Below, piece by piece: positions 56,563-64,000 of a DNA stretch of 64,000 nucleotides. The DNA lies in the NCBI RefSeq assembly GCF_905475465.1, contig NC_062259.1:6458501-6522500 (forward strand). The letters are read 5' to 3'. Position numbers and translations under genes: made by a program. The DNA is from Pieris napi (taxonomy: Eukaryota > Arthropoda > Insecta > Lepidoptera > Pieridae). Below the pieces are notes generated by a model that did no database searches, was not told the DNA's origin, and was given only the letters and a program-made list of their open reading frames with translations. How positions within the stretch are numbered: the first letter of the stretch is position 1; each line of letters starts with the position of its first letter.

Positions 56563-58810
56563 CCTTATGTCATCCCCCTTTAAAAAACATAAAACCTTAC
56601 ATTTCTCCAACTAAAATCAGCTACCTAAAGTTACAATTTTAAGTATATAATTATCTCAATGTAATTTAGTATACCCCCTTTCGTTGTGGAGGAGGCAAAA
56701 AGTCAAATCAAATTATAATTTATTCATATAAGGTAACTTTAATGTACACTTATGAACTCTAGTAACAAAATTATTGGTTCTAAATTTACAGCCAGTTCTC
56801 GAACGACCAGTTTTCCCTTGATTAGGCATCATCCCCCCTTTTAAAATTTATTTTAAAGTGCCGAGTCCTTGCGACAAACTGTTTACGCTTCGGAAATAGA
56901 CGAATAGTATTTTACCTTATTAATTGGTAATGATCTCACGATTTGTACTCTTTTAAGTAACTATTTTGTCTCTTTTATCGAGTGCATCAAGGCTTATGTG
57001 TAATATATACTAAAATAGGATTATAATAAAATATTATTATGCGCCCCAAATGTTATATGACTATCCGTAAAATTGAGAAATGTTGATCATCAAGCAATTA
57101 TTTAAAACAAAAGGAAAGCTCTTAAAGTAAATCTTATGCGTCAAAAGCATTTCCTTGAAAATTTACCTTTTGATAAAAAGCTGAAACTTTGCAGAAGCCA
57201 ATGAACGTACTCATTATACAAGTTAAATGCCAAAAAACGTGTAAAAACAATGTTTCCAAAGAGTCTTTTGTTATTTAAAAGTAATTGAAGGTAGCGTTAC
57301 GGAGCCAAAAGGGTAACAACGTGAGGAGAATTTCACCATGCGTCAATGTTTCAAAACGTTAAACGCAAATCGAATATACGTATATAATTTAATTAAGTTT
57401 ATACTATATTTACTATCATTAACACATAATAAGGTAGTAAATATAAAGGGTATATGAAAACATCTGTTCTATGGTCTATGCCCTATGGACATCAGTCGAA
57501 ACGACATATAAACTTTAATATATAAATAGATTACTACAAATAAACTAACAAACTCTATACGATATTTAATATTCATAGATATGAGAGACTTCTTATCTAT
57601 GAATATAACAACAATTCTTGTCCAAACCATAACTTAGTATCAATCGCTCGATCTATAAAGCTCGGACTGATAAACGCTGATTATACACTGTGGCAAATGA
57701 AAATTAAGGTCTTTTTTATAAATAAATAAATGTTCTTCTTTTATTTGAGTATAGTCTGTGTAAAGTCTTACTGCGTATGGTGATGTTGACATATGACAAT
57801 ATGCGTAGAATTTTAATTAAATTGAATGTGTCGTCACGGCATTTCTTTAGATAATTACCAATTCGTAATATATTCAGCGTTATTGGTAATGCGACGTATT
57901 CCCTTTAGGAGATGTTAAGTGTGACTATTTGCAAATTTAAACGCCCCTCCCCCCTGCTAATGCAATAGTGAATTTTTAAATTGTTTTAGCTTTTTCCAAA
58001 TAAGTAAACAATTTATTAAAAAGTATTAATTAAAATCAGTTTTTGTTCTGATTTATAAATACAATTAAACACTGGTTATATGTCAAAATTAAAAAATAAT
58101 ATCGGTCTAAATTAAAAAATTGCTAGACGAAAAACTATATACATATTAAATTTTTATCCCACTAAAACACGTTAAACGTGTAACGGAACTTGGCTTGTAG
58201 ATTTAAAAAAACACAACCGTTTCCTAAGCTCTCCAAAAACGCATACCAAATAGAAATTTATTAAAAAGGATAAAAAAATATATCACAAAGAAGAGATTTA
58301 TAGCGGGCGGGCTAAAATTATCGCACATAGTCACCCGTATCACCTCCTATCGGAATTACATCGCATTACCAATAACCCTGTATATGAAAGAATAATTTCA
58401 AAGTACAAATGCAATCAACTTTAACAGAAATCGTGGGGAACATAATCGACGAGTAGACCAAATACTGACCATTTCAAGATAAAAACAGGTACAGCAATAA
58501 AATTAAAAAGTTTGTAATAACTGTTAAGGTCCCGTTAGCTAACTATTAATTGTTAGACAACCGAAATCTCCAACAAATGTTTTATTAGGGGTATAAATGA
58601 AAGCGCTGAAACGTATAGCAATATATATGACATTCCGAGACCAATACTCGTATACCAATAGAAAATTTAGAGAATTTCATTACACTATGGAATGAAAATA
58701 TTCTATAATTGAATTTTTACTAAATGAAACTACCAATAAATATTGTTTTAGCTAAGGATTTTAAAGGGTCTACTAAACAGCAGTACACCGCCCGTGTCTG
58801 CGTACTGTCG

Positions 58811-59101
58811 TATATATAAATCATGGTTGAAAATCGCATGCCAGTAAGACTGACATTTCAGTATCAAATTATACTATCACGATTCACGAAATACACTGGA
58901 TGTGCTTGGTGACTGAATTGTTCAATTACAAGATAACAAGGAATGACAGTACTGTTAGGCGCGCGTTATACTTATTGATACTGTTAGTTATGTGATAGTT
59001 ATTACATATAAAGACTTTTTCAGTCTATCGAATGGTCTATCCTCTCACATGGTAGAAAAAGATGAATATACATCTTTCGAAAAAACACTATTAGGTCAAA
59101 G
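58811..59101 (+). promoter_or_regulatory. Candidate TATA promoter with first exon
   Basis: TATATAAA (58813-58820) lies 30 nt before CCAGT (A at 58843); a TCAGT initiator follows at 58858-58862. Downstream, an ATG at 59049 opens MVEKDEYTSFEKTLLGQ plus two bases, ending exactly at a strong donor AAG|GTAAGT (59102). That is the shape of an insect first coding exon, but no second exon is seen and an upstream ATG with its own short frame exists at 58900. Confidence 0.25.
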
Positions 59102-59280
59102 GTAAGTCTAATGAATGTATAGACCCCTAAGAAAGCCCAGAGAGTCTATATAGCCCTTTAAAGGTTTTTAACAATATTTTTATATTAGGTGAGGTATACT
59201 TTCAATTGTTCAAATTTTCTATTACTTTAGAATGGCGTATGGCGAAGATAAGGAGCATGTTTAGAAGTTCAGATCAAAAT

Positions 59281-59320
59281 CGACGACGTGTGTCAGGCAA
59301 ACCAGGCTGATCCTTGTCTA
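59281..59320 (+). mobile_element. SINE 3' fragment
   Basis: CGACGACGTGTGTCAGGCAA and ACCAGGCTGATCC match the 3' body of the SINE at 1705. Confidence 0.5.
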
Positions 59321-59559
59321 AAAGCCACACATTGTTAAGGAAACATGCAGCCAACTATTATAAACAGTTGCAGTGTAGCTGGATTTTTTAAATCATCTAA
59401 TATATTTATATTTTAACTAATATATCCTCTCCACATCACTGCGCTTTTAAAAGCACTATCTGCCGCGCACCACCTCTTTCCGATACGACTTCGATATGGC
59501 CTTGGGAATTGGCCATTGGAAAAAAAGCAAAAAAAAAATTCCATGAAAGTTTGGCAACA

Positions 59560-59690
59560 CACCCGTTAGCCCCCATTCCAGGTGGCATCACCTTATTCAA
59601 AGTATAACGTTTGCCTCCTGTCCCATAAAAAATAATAATAAATATTGCGGGCAAGTAGGTGATCAGCCTTCTGAGCTCACAAAGATAGAG
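59560..59690 (-). mobile_element. Composite repeat with antisense SINE end
   Basis: CGGGCAAGTAGGTGATCAGCC near 59648-59668 is the complement of the SINE 3' body (GGCTGATCA..CTACTTGCC). It is preceded by GTTTGCCTCCTGTCCCATAA, which resembles another common lepidopteran repeat. Borders approximate. Confidence 0.4.
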
Positions 59691-60856
59691 TAATTTGTAT
59701 TTTATCAGTTCTCAACAAAGGCTTGTTCGGAAAGTAGGTCATAGCAACAAGCAATCTTTACACACACTGAATATCTGAATAAATAAAATGCTTGGATTCT
59801 CTCTATGCCACGTTTTAAACCACATGTACCTAATAAATCTTTTGCAAGATGCGAGATAACTTTTATGTATGATTTGTAAGTGTTCGAATCTATTATTACC
59901 CGCCTAATACGATTTTAAATATCATGTCACAGTAAAGAAAAAAACATAGTATTTCTCGTTTAAGACGATAGTTAGCTGAATAAATAGTTTTTTGCCGGTT
60001 CCCGACAGTCGCGAGGCGTCACGTAAAGGCTCTCGGTACGAGTGGTAGCAACTAAGAAGTAACATATCATGTCGTATATTGTTTTTTTTTTTGTTTTTAA
60101 CCTATATACGAATAAAAACTTAATTAATTTAATTTCTTGTCTTTTCTGATCCCTCTTTTTGATTCCAACTTATTGGTTCCATTTGATATAATTCCCATAA
60201 AAGCGGCACACAAAGCGTAACTCCAGTCCGTCATTATAAAAAATATCCGCGTTCTTACTATTAACAAAATTAGCGTACGCGAGAGTGTGGTTGATTCTCT
60301 CGCCTCGCGTCTTTGCGCGGAAAACGGAACGATAGCGAGGCGAGGTAAGACGAAGAAGGCACACGAGGGCCCTGTCCTTACGTTCGCTCGTGTAGCCTAA
60401 TGGAGTCTTTATGACGGCTAAAACGGAATATAAAGTGATATATGTATAAAGGTAAATCTCTTTAGTATTTTTCTTTTATTTGTAATAGATAGAGTGCTGT
60501 AGAAAATTTGGCTGTATTGGAGTGAAGTTTCTAAAACGTATTTATCTGCTTTAAGGCGAGGATGCTTACTGGAACGCAGTTAAATTTTATTTATAAGTAA
60601 CATTTTTAAGTTGAAGAGTTAATACTGTATACGGTAATAAGAACAACTATATGTTTAAAGAATTCCAATAGAATACGGCTTTTTCTCTTTCTTCAGTCTG
60701 ATTCTCCGCTTAAATTAATGTCACAATATGACAGAAAGAGTAGGTAGGTAAGATAGAGCGGACAAGAAAGAGCACAGAAGTAAATTAAACTATGAATCTT
60801 TTGGATCTTAACATATAAATAAATGAATAGAAAACTAAGACAAATTTATAAAGTTT

Positions 60857-60982
60857 GGTTCCTGTGACATTGTATCCTTAAAGCTGGCAGCATTTCGACA
60901 CTTTTTCGTTGAGCAAGTAAGCACCAGCTCTGGAGTTCGGTACTCACTACCTACTCACTACACTACTGAAATCTTTAATAAA
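60857..60982 (+). repeat. Interspersed repeat fragment, copy 2 of 2
   Basis: GGTTCCTGTGACATTGTATC, CTGGCAGCATTTCGAC, AAGCACCAGCTCTGGAGT and AAATCTTTAAT align in order with 13223-13370. Confidence 0.55.
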
Positions 60983-61395
60983 AAAATGATAATAAAATAT
61001 ATCTGAGTTTAATCAGAGACAAAAACATACATTGGAATCAACATATACTCGTTGAATGCCGTCTCCGATAAGCTCCGACAGTTTTTAGTAGGTACAAATA
61101 ACAATACTCAAAAAGCGGATTCCATTTAAAACCAAACTAGTATTTTACAACGCACATTGCGAGTCAATAATTAATCGCGGTCTAAGTAGCTTCATGTAAC
61201 CTCCAACTGCGAATCCTCAAACGTGTTGTCTCGAACATACGACATCGACGCATATAAAAATGAAGGAAGGGAAATTTTTTAACATTGTAAATTACTGCCC
61301 ATAATAAAAATGGTGAAATAGTTTTGAATTGTAATGAATGAATTATTATTTAGTTTATCTTATACTGTAAAATAAATGATGTCGGCTCCCTTTGA

Positions 61396-61419
61396 CTATC
61401 TATCTATCTATCTATCTAT
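61396..61419. repeat. Microsatellite (CTAT)n
   Basis: Six uninterrupted CTAT units. Confidence 0.95.
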
Positions 61420-62934
61420 AACAAACTAGCTTCTAGCGTCTTAGCGTCATACACAAAACCAAATATTATTTTTAATTTAACACTGTAATTTATAATAGTC
61501 TCCAATCTTTTAAGGGTTTAATTATTTACTACGTTTAAAATAAATATGTAGAAAATATTTTTTCCTAAATGCAATAGGTATATTTTTTATTAAGATTTCT
61601 GTATTCTAAATATCAATATATTTTTGAAAAAATTATTCATTCAACACTCCAGTTTTGTAACCCCATTTGCGTTTATAACAAAGAGAATTTAGAATATTTT
61701 TAACATATAAGATGTTATATTATATATTCTTGTTTAAAAATATATTACAGAGAATTTTAAACAATTTTATTGTCCACCGAAAACGGTTAAAAAAAAGTTA
61801 AATGTAATGTACATAATATTTAAGTTATTAGAAGTTTAAAAAATGTTCAATTATCTTTTATTTTTGCTATTTATATAATATCTTTACATTTAGATTTCCT
61901 TTTTTCTCAATTTTATTATTAATATCTTAAAATTGGACATATTTTCATCAAAAGCGATTAAAAAATTAAATATTTATGTTGAAGGAAACTTTCCACTCGT
62001 GGAAAATTCCCTGAAAATAGGCAACCTTACAAATACCTTAAAAATGTTGCAAAGTAAAACAAATGAAAAAGTTTAATTGTTTGTTTTCTTTTGACATTTA
62101 ATTAGGGTTTGAATTGTTATTGTATTGTGTACAATAACAATTCTTAAGTACTTTACTATACATAATACACACAAAAGCTACCGAATAAAAATTTTACTAA
62201 CGGCGAAATCACAAGAAGCTATCTCCGCATACGTTTAAAAAATAACAGCTGAGTTTTCTCAAAAATATCAAATTAAATTGAGACTAAATATACATGTATA
62301 CAGTATATCGCCATTCATAAATTACTCGACTTTAAATTGTCTTCTGTTTGCCGCTATATTCTAGTTTACACTGATATAAAGCATATTCTACGATTGAGAT
62401 CCAATATAATATTGGCATTAATAGTTCAACCGCTTTGTAGAGCGACGTTTTTCGTCATGAGCGTACATTCTGGAAGGCCCCAAGGTCAACGAGTGGTTTA
62501 CGGAACAAGTAACTACTGTCTCCGCGGACACTTTTCTCGTTTTACTTTTATTTGTCCTCGTTCAATGGCTCGTACACTGGCTCTACCTATAAGTCGATCA
62601 AGGAAGTCCTAAAGGGCTTGGAGTATACTTTGTCTTATTATTTGGACAACTATAAAGATACCATCTATTTCAACGTTCCTTTATCTAAAATACTAGATAA
62701 AATTTCTAGTACTTATAATCTGAAGGTGTAGGAAATGTATATCTTTAATTAATTGTAGTGCAGTTATTATGTTCGACAGATAAATGTAAAGCCGCTCCAA
62801 ATCAGACCTTAGTGCACTTCCATTGTTTCCGAGAGTATCCATTCCTTTTAATTCAAATGAAATATCGAATATTTCTCTGTTATACACAAATCTGACATGA
62901 AAATGTTATATTTTTGAAAGCATTACTGTTTGAA

Positions 62935-63165
62935 TCGTGTTGGCCTACTGGCTTTAGCGTGCGTGTCTCAGTCCTAACATCGTGGGTTCGATCCCCGGCT
63001 GTGCATCAATGGACTTTCTATGTGCGCATTTAACACTTGTACGGTTAAGGGAATCATCGGGAGAAAACCGGGATTACCAAGACCCAAAACAGTCGACGGC
63101 ATGTGTCAGGCACAGCCTATACCAAAAAGGTTGTAGCGCCACTGGTTTGTGCAAAACTCTTTTTA
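62935..63165 (+). mobile_element. tRNA-derived SINE, nearly complete
   Basis: A box TGGCCTACTGG (62941-62951), B box GGTTCGATCCC (62985-62995), then GACTTTCTATGTGCGCATTT, CAGTCGACGGCATGTGTCAG and a tail with GTTGTAGCGCCACTGG. Same family as 1705-2005. It shows the tail (TTGTAGCGCCACTGG) better than the other copy. Confidence 0.85.
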
Positions 63166-64000
63166 TTTATTAAAAATGGATGTATTTTCATTAGATTGCT
63201 CAAACAATATATTTTTTCTAAGCACAAATTTAGTCTTAAGGCAAAATGTTACTACCGTATGTCAAATACTTTACTAGTATTAATCTTTCTTTTTTTTATA
63301 AAATTAGTTTAAAAATCTACGTGTTAGGCGACATTTTTTCTACCTTCACCAAGAAAAGTTATCAATGATACACAAATTAGAGTCCAAGAAAAGTTCATTA
63401 TTAGTAAATACAATTTAGACACATCACGTTATGTTAACATGTACATCCCAGATCCAAATTCAGAAATGAAGTCAAAACCCTATTCATAACTGATAGTAGG
63501 TACCTACCTAGACTAAAATTGCTATATAATGCCAAACTCAATAAATATTAAAAATAATAAACGTGACAAAACATAGGTATATTATATTTATAAAGAAGAT
63601 CGAAAAATGTGGAGATTAAGAGCTTATTGTTTTTATCAAATGTCGAATCAAAATATCCTATCATTTATTCACATAGGGTAGGAAGGTAGGTTACGTCATT
63701 CAGAAAAGTAGTGTAGGGCGAACTAAGACACGTAATGTCAAAATCCAACATACGGACTTAGGCGCCAAATCGTTTAATTCTAAGATCCATACCCAGTACC
63801 CAACAAATGCAATACGTTTCAAATAGGCTTACTGGAAAAAATAACAATTAAACAAATTACGTTTATTGCGTTGAATTCGAGCTTTTGTAATAAAAACCGC
63901 TTTATAACACATTTTGTAAACACGTGAGAGGTGTTAGACTGAGGGGGAAGAAAGGTTAAAATTGCTAAATAACGTCGTAAAGAATAACGTGACTAATGAA

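Larger units (their letters stand above)
52441..64000. other. Upstream region of ftz-f1, mostly repeats and unassigned DNA
   Basis: About 11.5 kb without a firmly supported gene. Recognised: two CRE-type words near 53.6 kb, a hAT MITE, an X-box, several interspersed repeats and SINEs, microsatellites, and one weak candidate first exon (58811-59101). About 56.6-58.8 kb and 61.0-62.9 kb show nothing recognised. 60.0-60.4 kb is locally GC-richer and unexplained. Confidence 0.5.

Noticed and set aside
62337..62612. 91-codon open frame
   Set aside because: No ATG at its start and no recognisable family or splice context. It contains CCAAGGTCA (62480-62488), but a single site is not enough for a regulatory claim.

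Overview
The window is a piece of insect nuclear genome, almost certainly from a moth or butterfly. It is AT-rich with long introns. It is scattered with Lepidoptera-type repeats: tRNA-derived SINEs, the GGCCGGCAACG-containing repeat, small MITEs and a non-autonomous Helitron. Four protein-coding genes can be supported, all by exon-level reading with GT/AG borders and matching phases.

Layout. (1) 1-620 is an internally deleted mariner transposase remnant. (2) 788-5368 (+) holds the last six exons seen of site-1 protease (MBTPS1/S1P); its 5' part lies before the window. (3) 8276-26233 (+) is cytosolic acetyl-CoA synthetase (AMP-forming), nine coding exons, 664 aa. Intron 1 holds a nearly perfect array of 203-bp tandem repeats, and other introns hold hAT, PIF-like, pogo-like, SINE and Helitron copies. 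(4) 30192-33241 (+) is scully / 3-hydroxyacyl-CoA dehydrogenase type 2 (HSD17B10 family), six coding exons, 255 aa, the first coding exon only 9 nt. (5) 37278-51800 (-) is the nuclear receptor ftz-f1 (NR5A), six coding exons, about 543 aa. It converges tail-to-tail with scully and probably has a long 3' UTR. (6) 51.8-64 kb is the upstream region of ftz-f1: a GC-rich promoter-proximal block, then mostly repeats and unassigned AT-rich DNA, with one weak candidate first exon near 58.8-59.1 kb.

How the genes relate. Site-1 protease activates SREBP, and acetyl-CoA synthetase is a lipogenic enzyme of the kind SREBP controls, so the first two genes are functionally linked neighbours. Scully is a mitochondrial short-chain dehydrogenase. 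ftz-f1 is the ecdysone-cascade competence factor of insect moulting and metamorphosis. Its first intron contains a cluster of TCAAGGTCA-type sites, the kind bound by FTZ-F1 itself and by related monomeric receptors.

The most unusual structure is the 203-bp array. 9948-12567 plus an isolated 19-bp piece at 15406-15424 add up to exactly 13 x 203 bp, which suggests an array of 13 whole units whose last unit was later split by about 2.8 kb. Every unit carries, on the sense strand of acetyl-CoA synthetase, a TATA-like sequence, an AATAAA and two 3'-splice-site-like tracts. I did not find a clearly new multi-gene system; the findings are structural and regulatory candidates.
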